A DNA stretch of 64,000 bases from Phenylobacterium sp. GTDB lineage: Bacteria > Pseudomonadota > Alphaproteobacteria > Caulobacterales > Caulobacteraceae. The translations under genes were made by a program, and so were the position numbers. The DNA lies in assembly GCF_016124325.1 (NCBI RefSeq), contig NZ_WGNY01000040.1:1-64000 (forward strand). The letters run 5' to 3'. The notes under the pieces were generated by a model. The model made no database searches, had not been told where the DNA came from, and saw nothing but the letters and a program-made list of their open reading frames with translations. Below, piece after piece: positions 26,988 to 36,161 of this stretch (its first letter is position 1; every line of letters starts with the position of its first letter).

Positions 26988-27156
26988 ATGCATCTCCCTG
27001 CACAGGTTGGAAGACCTTCGAACCTCCCTGACCAGCGAAGGTTCCAATGGGGCTGTCCCAGTGCGGCGCACAAAATGATGTGACCCAGTACAGCGCGTGG
27101 AAATGCTAAGCTGTGCGTGCGCACTGCAGGGAGATGGTGCGCAGTTAGGCAATCAA

Positions 27157-27402
27157 GTGAAAGATGTGAACGTGCGGGTTTCGCCCGCAGCAAGTGGCTG
27201 GTCGATCAATTGCGACCTGCCTCTGGAAACTACCTATTATCGCTCCGGCGCGCGCGCCGAACACATTGCGCGGCGCATTGCAAACAACCTCTGCGGGGCC
27301 GGATTGACCGTCGAAGTATCAGTCTATGGACTCGACGGCTTCGTCGTCGGCACGCACCGCTACGCCGGCTGGACACGGCCGCCGGAGGCCATGGCGGGCT
27401 GA
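27157..27402 (+). CDS. Small DUF2188-like protein, paralogue 1
   Basis: An 81-residue product beginning (GTG) VKDVNVRVSPAASGWSINCD. It resembles the 74-residue product at 51908-52132 along its length: both share RVSP-x2-x-GW, an Ile-Ala-Arg/Ala-Ala helix in the middle and a final hydrophobic strand with (T)HRY/TRRY. The layout recalls DUF2188 (two strands, helix, strand). I chose GTG 27157 by alignment with the paralogue; a GTG at 27097 or ATG at 27103 would extend it. Composition is lower in GC. Function unknown. Confidence 0.6.
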   Translation: MKDVNVRVSPAASGWSINCDLPLETTYYRSGARAEHIARRIANNLCGAGLTVEVSVYGLDGFVVGTHRYAGWTRPPEAMAG

Positions 27403-27456
27403 ACCGGCCCGCGGCCCATGTGTTCCCCTAGGTGTGAAACCGAAGCGGGAGCGAGC

Positions 27457-27714
27457 ATGTCGAAATCAACCAACAACCTGCGGATCGCCGCCACCCTCGC
27501 CGGCATCGCAATCGGAGTCGCCGCCTGCGGCAAGGCCGATGTCGCGACGCCCGAGCCCGGCGATGGCGCGCGAGGCCTGGTGGCGAACGAAGGCGGCCGG
27601 CAGGCAAGCGCCAAGCCCGACCAGACGCCTGCATACGGCCAGCCCGGCGGCGCGCCTTCCGAAGTCCATTCCGGACCAGTCGCGCCGACACCCGATACGG
27701 ACACGCGCAACTAG
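27457..27714 (+). CDS. Small putative lipoprotein
   Basis: An 85-residue product with a signal ending in GIAIGVAACG; VAAC is a good lipobox, so Cys about 27 would be lipidated. The mature part is short, hydrophilic and rich in Pro, Gly, Ala and Asp, without predicted structure. No homologue is recognised. GGAGCGAG lies ahead of the ATG. It lies 54 nt downstream of the DUF2188-like gene on the same strand, so they may be cotranscribed. Confidence 0.7.
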   Translation: MSKSTNNLRIAATLAGIAIGVAACGKADVATPEPGDGARGLVANEGGRQASAKPDQTPAYGQPGGAPSEVHSGPVAPTPDTDTRN

Positions 27715-27753
27715 AGCGCGTCAGGGTGAAGCGGGCGCCGGTTCGGCGGCCCG

Positions 27754-27783
27754 GACGGGCTCCAGACTGACGGGCTCTAGACT
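27754..27783. repeat. 15-bp tandem duplication
   Basis: GACGGGCTCCAGACT (27754-27768) is followed directly by GACGGGCTCTAGACT (27769-27783), one mismatch. It is non-coding, between the lipoprotein gene and the hairpin at 27795-27840. Confidence 0.8.
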
Positions 27784-27794
27784 CCTGGAGATGG

Positions 27795-27840
27795 AGCCTT
27801 CCCGTCCGGATCAAGTGGTCCCACCTGATCCGGGAAGGCT
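27795..27840. terminator. Long hairpin between convergent genes
   Basis: Perfect 10-bp outer arms AGCCTTCCCG (27795-27804) and CGGGAAGGCT (27831-27840) enclose an inner stem (GATCA/TGATC, one mismatch, GTGG/CCAC) with a TC loop and a 4-nt bulge. It directly abuts the stop of the sensory-rhodopsin-transducer gene and lies 80 nt after the lipoprotein gene. There is no T tract. It may terminate both transcripts or be a dispersed palindromic element. Confidence 0.55.
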
Positions 27841-28215
27841 TCAGGCGACGGGATAGGCCAGCGTCGAGAGCAACGCGATGTGCGGGTCGCGCGAATCCAG
27901 CCGCGTGTGTTGCACCACGATGGGCGCCGAACTCTCGATCAACGAGGCGTACGAGGTGTCGCGCGGCGCCGGTTCCGGATCGTCCAGATCGTTGAACCTC
28001 AGGTGCAGCGTGCGCTTCGGCGGCACGGTGACGCAATAAGGTCCGGCCGGCTCACGATCCTCGAAATAGAGCGTCAGCCGCACCTCTGCCGGATCGTCGC
28101 CGGCGTTCAGCAGGCAGGCGGCTTCGTGGGAGACCAGGTCGTGGGCCTGGCTCATCGAGCCGCTGGGGATGTAGCCCTCGGGAATGGCCCAGATCGTTCG
28201 TCCGATGGTGGTCAT
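27841..28215 (-). CDS. Sensory rhodopsin transducer (ASRT) family protein
   Basis: A 124-residue soluble protein of the Anabaena sensory rhodopsin transducer family (PF07100 by my recognition). Conserved blocks are GRTIWAIPEGYIPSGS, SHEAACLLNAGD, LTLYFEDREPAGPY and the strongly conserved LHLRFNDLDDPEP, with PIVVQHTRLDSR near the end. In Anabaena the tetramer binds a photosensory rhodopsin, but many homologues occur without one, as here. AAGGAGAAGCC precedes the ATG at 28215. A near-consensus EcfG promoter lies upstream. Confidence 0.88.
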   Translation of the reverse strand: MTTIGRTIWAIPEGYIPSGSMSQAHDLVSHEAACLLNAGDDPAEVRLTLYFEDREPAGPYCVTVPPKRTLHLRFNDLDDPEPAPRDTSYASLIESSAPIVVQHTRLDSRDPHIALLSTLAYPVA

Positions 28216-28238
28216 GGCTTCTCCTTTCGCCACGGGAC

Positions 28239-28263
28239 AACGCCGTCGGGCGGTCGGCGTTCA
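28239..28263 (-). promoter_or_regulatory. Possible EcfG-type promoter of the ASRT gene
   Basis: Read on the minus strand: TGAAC (28263-28259), 16 nt, CGTT (28242-28239), ending 24 nt before the start codon. One mismatch to GGAAC-N16-CGTT. Confidence 0.4.
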
Positions 28264-28342
28264 TGACGGAACGGACGGGGGCGTGGCGGATTGAATAGGG
28301 GCAGGCGGCGCCGACTGCGCCGCGCAAGAACCGGGACAAGCC

Positions 28343-30100
28343 ATGAGCAAGATGACCGCCGGCGACGTGCTGGCGCAGACCCTTATCGACTGGGAAGTCG
28401 ACACCGTGTTCGGCATCCCCGGCGATGGCGTGAACGGCGTCATCGAATCCCTGCGACGGCGATCGGACGAGATCCGGTTCATCCAGACCCGGCACGAGGA
28501 GGCGGCGGCCTTCATGGCCTGCGCCTACGCCAAGTGGACCGGCCGGCTCGGCGTCTGCCTTTCGACCTCCGGGCCCGGCGGCATCCACCTGCTGAACGGC
28601 CTCTACGACGCCAAGCTCGACGGACAGCCGGTGCTCGCCATCACCGGCCTGCAGTTCCACGACCTGCTGCACACCCACACCCAGCAGGACGTCGAACTCG
28701 ACAAGCTGTTCATGGACGTCGCCGTCTACAATTCCCGCGTCATGGGCGCGGCGCACATCGAAAACGTCGCGAACCTCGCCATCCGCACCGCCCTGGCGCG
28801 CCGCGGCGTGGCGCACATCACCATTCCCGTCGATGTGCAGGACGAGCCGGTGAAGCGCGACATGCGCTCGCCCCGCAACGTGGCCCACCACGTGACCGAC
28901 CTGCGCGCGCCACCGCGCGTCGCCGCGCCCGAGATCTGGGTCGACCGCGCGGCCGAGGTGCTGAACGCCTGCGAACGCCCGGTGATCCTGGCCGGGCGCG
29001 GGGCGCTGGGCTGCACGGCCGAACTGCGCGCCGTGGCCGAGCGCCTGGGCGCGCCGATCGCCAAGCCGCTCTTGGGCAAGGGCGCGTTCCCGGACGACGA
29101 TCCGCTGTGCATCGGCGGGGTCGGCCTGTTGGGCACCCAGCCGTCCGAACACGCCCTGGCCAACTGCGACGGCCTGCTCATCGTGGGCAGCAGCTTCCCC
29201 TACATCGAATTCTACCCCCGGCCCGGCAAGGCGCGGGCCGTGCAGATCGACCTGGACCCTGAGCGTATCGGCCTGCGCTATCCGGTGGAGGTCGGCCTCG
29301 TGGCCGACACCAAGAGCGCGCTGGACGCGCTCCTGCCCAAGCTGACCCACCACGAGGACCGCAGCTTCCTCGAGGCGGCGCAGGCCGCCATGCGCGACTG
29401 GCGCGCCCTGATGGCCGAACGCGGCGAGCGGACCGACACCCCGATGAAGCCGCAGGTGGTCGCGCGCGAGCTCGACAAGCTGCTGGCCGACGACGCCATC
29501 GTCGCCACCGACTCCGGGACCATCACCACCTGGATCGCGCGCCAGATGACGTTCCGCGAGGGCCAGATGTTCTCGTGCTCGGGCAACCTGGCGACCATGG
29601 CCTGCGGCCTGCCCTACGCCATCGCCGCGGCCGTGGCCTATCCCGAGCGGCAGGTGATCGCCTTCGTCGGCGACGGCGGCCTGACCATGCTGATGGGCGA
29701 GCTGGCCACCTGCGTGAAGTACGGCCTCAACGTGAAGGTCGTGGTGATCAAGAACAACGTGCTGGGCCAGATCAAATGGGAGCAGATGGTCTTCCTGGGC
29801 CACCCCGAATACGTCTGCGACCTGCAGCCCATCGACTTCGCCACCGTGGCGCGCGGGTTCGGCGTCAGCGGCTACACCATCGAGGACCCGGCCGATTGCG
29901 CCCAGGTTCTGCGCGTGGCTCTGGAGACCCCAGGCCCGGCGGTGATCGAGGCGGTCGTCGATCCGCACGAGCCGCCGATGCCGCCGAGCATCAAACTGGC
30001 CCAGGCCAAGCACTTCGCCGAAGCCCTCGCCAAAGGCACGCCACACCGCGGCTCCATCGTTCGCACGGTGGCCGGCGACAAGATCCGCGAGCTGATCTGA
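28343..30100 (+). CDS. Thiamine-pyrophosphate enzyme, pyruvate oxidase/PoxB-like
   Basis: A 585-residue TPP enzyme with the three-domain plan of pyruvate oxidase/acetolactate synthase. The N-terminal PYR domain has the catalytic Glu52 in TRHEEAAAFMA, the central domain (about 195-330) contains the Rossmann-like part, and the C-terminal PP domain has the TPP-binding VGDGGLTMLMGE...KNN motif (about 441-475). It is closest to the group annotated as thiamine-requiring or PoxB-like proteins, which decarboxylate pyruvate; electron acceptor and FAD use are not certain. The enolase-superfamily gene starts 11 nt after its stop. Confidence 0.88.
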   Translation: MSKMTAGDVLAQTLIDWEVDTVFGIPGDGVNGVIESLRRRSDEIRFIQTRHEEAAAFMACAYAKWTGRLGVCLSTSGPGGIHLLNGLYDAKLDGQPVLAITGLQFHDLLHTHTQQDVELDKLFMDVAVYNSRVMGAAHIENVANLAIRTALARRGVAHITIPVDVQDEPVKRDMRSPRNVAHHVTDLRAPPRVAAPEIWVDRAAEVLNACERPVILAGRGALGCTAELRAVAERLGAPIAKPLLGKGAFPDDDPLCIGGVGLLGTQPSEHALANCDGLLIVGSSFPYIEFYPRPGKARAVQIDLDPERIGLRYPVEVGLVADTKSALDALLPKLTHHEDRSFLEAAQAAMRDWRALMAERGERTDTPMKPQVVARELDKLLADDAIVATDSGTITTWIARQMTFREGQMFSCSGNLATMACGLPYAIAAAVAYPERQVIAFVGDGGLTMLMGELATCVKYGLNVKVVVIKNNVLGQIKWEQMVFLGHPEYVCDLQPIDFATVARGFGVSGYTIEDPADCAQVLRVALETPGPAVIEAVVDPHEPPMPPSIKLAQAKHFAEALAKGTPHRGSIVRTVAGDKIRELI

Positions 30101-30111
30101 GGGCCTCGGCC

Positions 30112-31206
30112 ATGGCCCTCTCCTCCGCGCCGATTACCGCCATCGAGACCGAGGTCTTCCGGATTCCGACCGACGCGCCGGAGTCCGACGGCACCCTGGA
30201 ATGGGACACCACGACCCTGGTCCTCGTGCGGGTCCGGGGCGGCGGGGATGAAGGCCTCGGCTACACCTACGCCTCATCCGCCGCGGCCCAGGTGATCGCC
30301 GACACGCTGACCGAACATGTCGTCGGACTGGACGCTCTGGACGTCGCCGGCGCGTGGGAACGTATGCGGGCGCAGGTGCGCAACCTCGGCTCGCGTGGCG
30401 TCTGCGCCTGCGCCATCTCGGCGGTTGATGCGGCGCTTTGGGACCTGAAGGCCAAGCTGCTCTCCATGCCGCTCTGTATCCTGCTGGGCCGGCGGCGCGT
30501 CGCGGCCCCGGCCTACGGCAGCGGCGGCTTCACGTCCTACGACGAGGAACGGCTGTGCGCGCAGCTCGGCGGCTGGGCCGACCAGGGATGCCGCTGGGTG
30601 AAGATGAAGGTCGGCCGCGACGCCGAAGCGGACCGCACCCGCGCACGACGCGCGGCCGGCGTGATCGGCGAGGCCCAGCTGTTCGTCGACGCCAACGGCG
30701 CCTGGGACCCCAAACAGGCGCTGGAGATGGCCGACGCCTTCGCCGAGTGCGGCGTCGGCTGGTTCGAGGAACCCGTCTCAAGCGACGACCTGGAAGGCCT
30801 GGCGCTGGTGCGCGACCGCGCACCGTCGGTCATGGACATCGCCGCGGGCGAATACGGGTTCGACCCGTTCTACTTCCGACGGATGCTGGAGGCGGGCGCG
30901 GTCGACGTCTTGCAGGCCGACGCCACCCGTTGCCTCGGCGTCACAGGATTCCTGCAGGCGGCGGACCTTGCGGCCGCCTGGAACCGGGACGTCTCGGCCC
31001 ACTGCGCGCCCGCGCTGCATCTGCACCCCGCCTGCGCCGCCGCGCGACTGCGCCACGTCGAATGGTTCCACGATCACGTGCGGATCGAGGCCATGCTGTT
31101 CGACGGCGCGCCTCAGCTTGCGGACGGCGAGCTGCAACCCGACCTGTCCCGGCCCGGCCTGGGCCTGGGCCTGAAGCGGCCCGACGCGGCCCGCTACGCG
31201 GCATGA
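30112..31206 (+). CDS. Enolase-superfamily (mandelate racemase/MLE-type) enzyme
   Basis: A 364-residue enzyme with an N-terminal capping domain and a C-terminal barrel. Catalytic features are KMKVGRD (Lys164/Lys166), metal-ligand Asp in VDANGAW (about 194), FEEP (about 220), Glu in AAGEYG (about 246) and His in SAHCAPALH (about 297). This is the set of acid-sugar dehydratases/racemases of the MR group. The substrate is unknown. It lies in the TPP enzyme operon and overlaps the next gene as ATGA, so three enzymes are translated together. Confidence 0.88.
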   Translation: MALSSAPITAIETEVFRIPTDAPESDGTLEWDTTTLVLVRVRGGGDEGLGYTYASSAAAQVIADTLTEHVVGLDALDVAGAWERMRAQVRNLGSRGVCACAISAVDAALWDLKAKLLSMPLCILLGRRRVAAPAYGSGGFTSYDEERLCAQLGGWADQGCRWVKMKVGRDAEADRTRARRAAGVIGEAQLFVDANGAWDPKQALEMADAFAECGVGWFEEPVSSDDLEGLALVRDRAPSVMDIAAGEYGFDPFYFRRMLEAGAVDVLQADATRCLGVTGFLQAADLAAAWNRDVSAHCAPALHLHPACAAARLRHVEWFHDHVRIEAMLFDGAPQLADGELQPDLSRPGLGLGLKRPDAARYAA

Positions 31207-34148
31207 CCGCAGCGCCCGCCCGCCGCATGCGCACGGTGATCGATAGCGCCGGCCGCCGTCCTGTCGCCGCCGAAGGCCTGGAGTACTCTCCCGAACGCGC
31301 CGCCGCGCTCGCCCGCGCCCTCGCCGGCCGCATCGAGGGCGAGGTCCGGTTCAGCGCCGGCGACCGGGCGCTCTACGCCACCGACGCCTCGAACTACCGC
31401 CAGACGCCGATCGGCGTGGTCGTGCCGCGGACCGTCGACGACATCATCGCCACCGTGGCGACCTGCCGCGAGTTCGACGCCCCGATCACCCCGCGCGGCG
31501 GCGGCACCAGCCTGGCGGGCCAGACCTGCAACACCGCCGTGGTGATCGACGCCTCGAAGTACTTGCGCCGTATCACCGCGCTCGACCCCGAGCGGCGCAT
31601 AGCCGAGGTGGAGCCCGGCTGCGTGCTCGACCACCTGCGCGACGCCGCCGAGGAACACGGGCTGACCTTCGGCCCCGACCCGGCGACCCACAGCCGCAAC
31701 ACCCTGGGCGGCATGATCGGCAACGATTCCTGCGGCGTGCACTCCATCATGGCGGCGCGGACGGCCGACAACGTGCGGGCGCTGGACATCCTGACCTACG
31801 ACGGTCTGCGCATGACGGTCGGCGAAACGAGCCAGGCGGAGTACCGGCGCATCCTCGCCGAGGGCGGGCGCCGCGCCGAGATTTACCGCGGCATGCGCGA
31901 GCTTTGGGACCGGCACGGGGCGCTGTTCGAGAAGGCCTATCCCCAGATCCCGCGCCGCGTGTCCGGCTACGAGAACCTCGACCAGCTTTCGTGGGAGAAG
32001 GGGTTCAACGTGGCCCGCGCGCTGGTGGGCACCGAGGCCGGCTGCGCCCTCGTGCTGGGCGCGACGCTGGACCTGATCGAGAGCCCGCCGTGCCGGGTGC
32101 TCGCCCTCGTCGGCTTCGAGGATGTCTTCGCCGCGGCCGACGCGGTCTGCGACGTGCTGGACTATGGGCCGATCGGGCTGGAGGGCCTCGATGACCTGCT
32201 GGTCGACTATTTGACGCGCAAGCATCTCGACGTCTCCGAAGTGGACGTCCTGCCCGAGGGCGGCGGCTGGCTGATGGCCGAGTTCGGCGCCGACACCCGC
32301 GACGAGGCCTGCGCCAAGGCCAACCGGCTGCTCGACGCGTACACGTCCCGCGGCCACGGCGGAAAACTGCTCGCCTCCAAGGAATCCCAGCAGGGAATCT
32401 GGAAATTGCGCGAGGACGCGCTGGCGGCGACCGCCCATGTGCCCGGCGAGGGCGAGACCTATCCCGGCTGGGAGGACAGCGCGGTGCGCCGCGACCAGCT
32501 CGGCGACTATCTGCGCGACTTCAAGGCCCTCCTCCATCGCCACGGCTATGAGGCCTCGGTCTACGGCCATTTCGGCGACGGGCTGGTGCATTGCCGGATC
32601 AACTTCGACCTCAAGAGCGAGGCGGGCGTCGCCAACTGGCGGCGGTTCCTCGACGAGGCGGCCGACCTCGTGGTCCGGTACGGCGGCTCGCTCTCGGGCG
32701 AGCACGGCGACGGCCAGGCCCGCGCCGAACTGCTGGAGAAGATGTACGGCCCCGAGCTGATGGCCGCGCAGCGCGAGTTCAAGCGCCTGTGGGATCCGCA
32801 GGGGCGGATGAACCCCGGCAAGGTCATCGACCCCTACCCCATCACGTCCAACCTGCGGATCGGGCCCGACCTGAAGCCGCCGAAGATCACCCCGCACTTC
32901 GCCTATCCCGAGGACGGCGGCGATTTCGCCCAGGCGACGCAGCGCTGCGTGGGCATCGGCGTCTGCCGCCAGACCGACAATCCCTCGGGCGTCATGTGCC
33001 CCAGCTACATGGCGACGCTGGAGGAACGGCATTCCACCCGCGGCCGCGCCCGCCTGCTGTTCGAGATGATCCACGGCGGTCCGATCGACGACGTGTGGCG
33101 GAGCGAGGCCGTCGAGGAGGCGCTCGACCTCTGCCTCGCCTGCAAGGGCTGCAAGCGCGACTGTCCCGTGGACGTCGACATGGCGACCTACAAGGCCGAG
33201 TTCCGCTCTCACCACTACGAGGGCCGGCTGCGCCCGCGCGGCGCCTACGCCATGGGCCAGATCCGCCGCTGGGCCGAACTGGCGAGCCACGCGCCATGGC
33301 TGGCCAATGCGGTGTTCCGCACGCCGGGCATTGGCGGGCTCGCCAAGCGCGTCGGCGGCTTGGCGCCGGCGCGGACGGTCCCCGCCTTCGCCGGCCGCAC
33401 GGCCCAGGCCTGGTGGCGAAGCCGGCCGAAGCGCGGCGCCAACGGACCGCGCGTCATCCTGTGGCCCGACACCTTCAACAACTTCTTCCGCCCCGAAACC
33501 GCCGTCGCCGCGGTGAAGGTGCTGGAGAGCCTGGGCTATGCGGTGGAGCTGCCGCGCGCCTCGCTCTGCTGCGGACGACCGCTCTACGACTGGGGCTGGA
33601 TCGACCAGGCGAAGGGCCTGTGGCGGCGCACCCTCGACGTGCTGGGCGACGACATCCGGGCCGGCGTGCCGATCGTGGGCCTGGAGCCGGCGTGCGTCAG
33701 CGCCTTCCGTGACGAACTGCCGGGCCTGTTCCCGAAGGATCCGCTGGCCAAGCGGCTGTCGGAGCAGACCCTGTTCCTCACCGAGTTCCTCGACCGCGAG
33801 GGCCGCCGGCCCGTGCTGCGCGATCCGACCGACGCCATCGAGCAGCTCCACTGCCACCACCACGCCGTCCTCGATCCCAAGGCGGAGGCCCGGGTCCTGG
33901 CCGCGAGCGGCGTCGAGGCCCGGCCGCTTCCGTCCGGCTGCTGCGGCATGGCCGGATCGTTCGGCTTCGAGGCCGGGAAGTACGATGTCTCGATGACAGC
34001 GGCCGAGCGCGTGTTGCTCCCCGCGGTGCGCGAGGCGCCCAAGGACACGGTGGTCCTGGCCAACGGCTTCAGCTGCCGCGAACAGATCGAGCAGGGTTCG
34101 GGCCGCGAGACCCTCCACGTCGCCGAATTGCTGGCGCGAGCCCTCTAG
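31203..34148 (+). CDS. YdiJ-type FAD-linked 2-hydroxyacid dehydrogenase with Fe-S domains
   Basis: A 981-residue fusion. In order: FAD-binding type 4 (about 60-260; TPRGGGTSLAGQ), FAD-oxidase C-terminal domain (about 270-545; SGEHGDGQARAELL), a two-cluster ferredoxin region (CVGIGVCRQTDNPSGVMCP near 582 and CLACKGCKRDCPVD near 645) and two CCG domains (CCGRPLYDWG near 789, CCGMAGSFG near 913). E. coli YdiJ has this architecture and D-2-hydroxyglutarate dehydrogenase activity has been reported for it. It probably passes electrons to a carrier or quinone. It overlaps the previous gene by 4 nt (ATGA). Confidence 0.9.
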   Translation: MTAAPARRMRTVIDSAGRRPVAAEGLEYSPERAAALARALAGRIEGEVRFSAGDRALYATDASNYRQTPIGVVVPRTVDDIIATVATCREFDAPITPRGGGTSLAGQTCNTAVVIDASKYLRRITALDPERRIAEVEPGCVLDHLRDAAEEHGLTFGPDPATHSRNTLGGMIGNDSCGVHSIMAARTADNVRALDILTYDGLRMTVGETSQAEYRRILAEGGRRAEIYRGMRELWDRHGALFEKAYPQIPRRVSGYENLDQLSWEKGFNVARALVGTEAGCALVLGATLDLIESPPCRVLALVGFEDVFAAADAVCDVLDYGPIGLEGLDDLLVDYLTRKHLDVSEVDVLPEGGGWLMAEFGADTRDEACAKANRLLDAYTSRGHGGKLLASKESQQGIWKLREDALAATAHVPGEGETYPGWEDSAVRRDQLGDYLRDFKALLHRHGYEASVYGHFGDGLVHCRINFDLKSEAGVANWRRFLDEAADLVVRYGGSLSGEHGDGQARAELLEKMYGPELMAAQREFKRLWDPQGRMNPGKVIDPYPITSNLRIGPDLKPPKITPHFAYPEDGGDFAQATQRCVGIGVCRQTDNPSGVMCPSYMATLEERHSTRGRARLLFEMIHGGPIDDVWRSEAVEEALDLCLACKGCKRDCPVDVDMATYKAEFRSHHYEGRLRPRGAYAMGQIRRWAELASHAPWLANAVFRTPGIGGLAKRVGGLAPARTVPAFAGRTAQAWWRSRPKRGANGPRVILWPDTFNNFFRPETAVAAVKVLESLGYAVELPRASLCCGRPLYDWGWIDQAKGLWRRTLDVLGDDIRAGVPIVGLEPACVSAFRDELPGLFPKDPLAKRLSEQTLFLTEFLDREGRRPVLRDPTDAIEQLHCHHHAVLDPKAEARVLAASGVEARPLPSGCCGMAGSFGFEAGKYDVSMTAAERVLLPAVREAPKDTVVLANGFSCREQIEQGSGRETLHVAELLARAL

Positions 34149-35143
34149 CTGCGCAGGCTGCGGCCGAGGGCGACGCCGGCTCCGAGGAAGGCCAGCGCGC
34201 CACCGATGACCGCGCCCATGCGGACCCCCGGCCCCGGCAGCAGGACGGCCCGGCGATGGGCCTTGGCGCCGAACGAGCCCTCGGTGCGATGCGGCCCGGC
34301 GACGGGCGCGAACAGGTTGTCCTCGCGATGCGCGCCGACCGGCTGGCGGGTCTCCTGGCCCTTCACCGCCGACCGGGCGAGGCGGCGGTCCAGATAGCCG
34401 GGCGCGATCATGTTGCCCACGATGGTCAGCAGGGTCGTGCGGCCCAGCCAGTATTCACGTTCCGAGCCGTGGGCCGCGCGCCAGATCGCGTCGGCCGCCG
34501 CCTGGGGCGCATAGATGCGGCCCATCGGCCGGGGCTGGCGCTCCACATGGACCCGCGCCCAATCGAACTGGGGCGTGTTCACCGCCGGCAGCTCGACGAT
34601 CGAGACGTGGATGCCGGCGCGTTCGTGGATCAGCTCCGCGCGCAGCGAATTCGTGAAGCCGCGGATCGCGTGCTTGGCGCCGCAGTAGGCCGCCTGGAGC
34701 GGGATGCCGCGGTAGGCCAGCGCCGAGCCGACCTGGACGATCGCACCGCCGCCCGCCGGCCGCATGTGGCGCAGGGCGGCCATGGTCCCGTGCACGCAGC
34801 CCAGATAGGTGACGTCCGTGACGCGCCGGAACTCGGCCGGTTCGATCCGTTCGACCGGCGAGAACACCGTCGCCATGGCGTCGTTGATCCAGATGTCGGG
34901 CGGTCCCCAGGCCTCGGCGGCCTTGTCGGCGGCGGCGAAGACGGCGGCGGCGTCGGAGACATCGGCCGGCAGCGCCAGCGCCTCGCCGCCGAGGCGCTCG
35001 ACTTCCTGGACGACTTCGGCGAGGGCGTCGGGGTCGCGGGCGATCAGGCCGACGCGAGCGCCGGACTGGGCGAAGCGGTGCGCCGTGGCGCGGCCGACCC
35101 CGGCCGACGCCCCGGTGATGATCACGGTTTCCTGCTGGGACAT
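34145..35143 (-). CDS. SDR-family oxidoreductase with C-terminal membrane anchor
   Basis: A 332-residue SDR. The cofactor motif TGASAGVG is at 10-17, the catalytic triad is Ser140, Tyr153 and Lys157 (YCGAKH), and the usual NNAG is replaced by INDAM (87-91). After the Rossmann domain (about 1-250) comes a basic linker and a C-terminal hydrophobic segment (about 308-328) that probably anchors it to the membrane. The ATG at 35143 starts the domain directly. Its stop shares the CTAG (34145-34148) with the YdiJ-type gene. The substrate is unknown. Confidence 0.88.
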   Translation of the reverse strand: MSQQETVIITGASAGVGRATAHRFAQSGARVGLIARDPDALAEVVQEVERLGGEALALPADVSDAAAVFAAADKAAEAWGPPDIWINDAMATVFSPVERIEPAEFRRVTDVTYLGCVHGTMAALRHMRPAGGGAIVQVGSALAYRGIPLQAAYCGAKHAIRGFTNSLRAELIHERAGIHVSIVELPAVNTPQFDWARVHVERQPRPMGRIYAPQAAADAIWRAAHGSEREYWLGRTTLLTIVGNMIAPGYLDRRLARSAVKGQETRQPVGAHREDNLFAPVAGPHRTEGSFGAKAHRRAVLLPGPGVRMGAVIGGALAFLGAGVALGRSLRS

Positions 35144-35222
35144 GGCTTGGCAACTCGCACGGGCCGCGACGGTTCCCCGCGCGGCGGAACCGACCGGCGC
35201 GGGGACTGTTGCGCTTCTGGTC

Positions 35223-36161
35223 ATGCGCGCCGGATCGCCCCAACACGCGCGGCAGGGTTCGAAGGTGGTGATCTTCGCGGCCCTGGCCGGCAATCTCGCC
35301 ATCGCCTCGGCGAAGCTGGTGGCGTTCGCCTTCACGGCCAGTTCGGCGATGCTGACCGAGGCGATCCACTCGTTCGTCGACACGGGCAACCAGGGCCTGA
35401 TGTACCTGGGCCTGCGGCGCGGCGACCGTCCGGCGGACGACAGCCACCCGTTCGGCTACGGCATGGAGGTCTATTTCTGGACCTTCGTCGTGGCCCTGCT
35501 GATCTTCGCGGTCGGCGGGGCGGTATCGATCTGGGAGGGAGTGGAGAAGATCCGCGCGCCCGCCGAGATCAGCCAGCCCTGGATCAATTTCGCGGTCATC
35601 GGCGTCGCGATCGTGTTCGAGGGGACCTCGTTCACAGTGGCGCTGCGGGAATTCAACCGCGTCCGGTCGGGCGGTCTGCTGGCGTCCATCCGGCGCAGCA
35701 AGGACCCCACCGTGTTCGCGGTGGTGTTGGAGGACTCGGCCGCCCTGACCGGCCTGCTCGTCGCGGCCGCCGGCTTGGCCGCCAGCGTCTGGCTGCACCT
35801 CGCCTGGGCCGACGGCGCGGCTTCGTGCCTGATCGGCGCCCTGCTGATCCTCGTCGCGGCCTTCCTGGCCAACGAGACGCGCAGCCTGCTGACCGGCGAA
35901 GGGGCCTCGGCCCGGGTGGTGCGCGCCATTCGCGAAACGGCGGCCCGACATCCCCACGTCGAACAGGTGCGGGAAATCCAGAGCCTACATGTCGGGCCCG
36001 AGCGCATCCTGGTCGGCCTGTCCATCGAGTTCGCCCCCAGCCTTTCGCGCGCCGAGCTGGATCGCGCCGTCCGCGAGACGGCGGCGCAGATCGCCAAGGT
36101 GGACGGACGCATCTTCGAGGTGTTCCTGCGGCCCGACAGTCCGTCGGCTGACGCATATTAG
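35223..36161 (+). CDS. Cation diffusion facilitator family transporter
   Basis: A 312-residue CDF protein with six transmembrane segments (about 15-215) and a cytoplasmic C-terminal domain (about 220-305). In the second segment SSAMLTEAIHSFVDTGNQ and in the fifth EDSAALTG... carry the metal-site residues (H/D pairs) in variant form. It exports divalent cations such as Zn2+, Fe2+ or Mn2+ against protons; selectivity cannot be told. It is divergent from the SDR gene across a 79-bp gap and is followed by a short stem and T7 tract. Confidence 0.9.
   Translation: MRAGSPQHARQGSKVVIFAALAGNLAIASAKLVAFAFTASSAMLTEAIHSFVDTGNQGLMYLGLRRGDRPADDSHPFGYGMEVYFWTFVVALLIFAVGGAVSIWEGVEKIRAPAEISQPWINFAVIGVAIVFEGTSFTVALREFNRVRSGGLLASIRRSKDPTVFAVVLEDSAALTGLLVAAAGLAASVWLHLAWADGAASCLIGALLILVAAFLANETRSLLTGEGASARVVRAIRETAARHPHVEQVREIQSLHVGPERILVGLSIEFAPSLSRAELDRAVRETAAQIAKVDGRIFEVFLRPDSPSADAY

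Noticed and set aside
25691-27800. Genomic island integrated at tRNA-Ser
   Set aside because: I see no integrase gene and no repeat of the tRNA 3' end in the window; the somewhat lower GC of the following genes is only weak evidence.
31194-34118. Open frame of nearly 1000 codons antisense to the YdiJ-type gene
   Set aside because: Shadow frame without recognisable motifs; the plus-strand gene has full Fe-S and FAD motifs.
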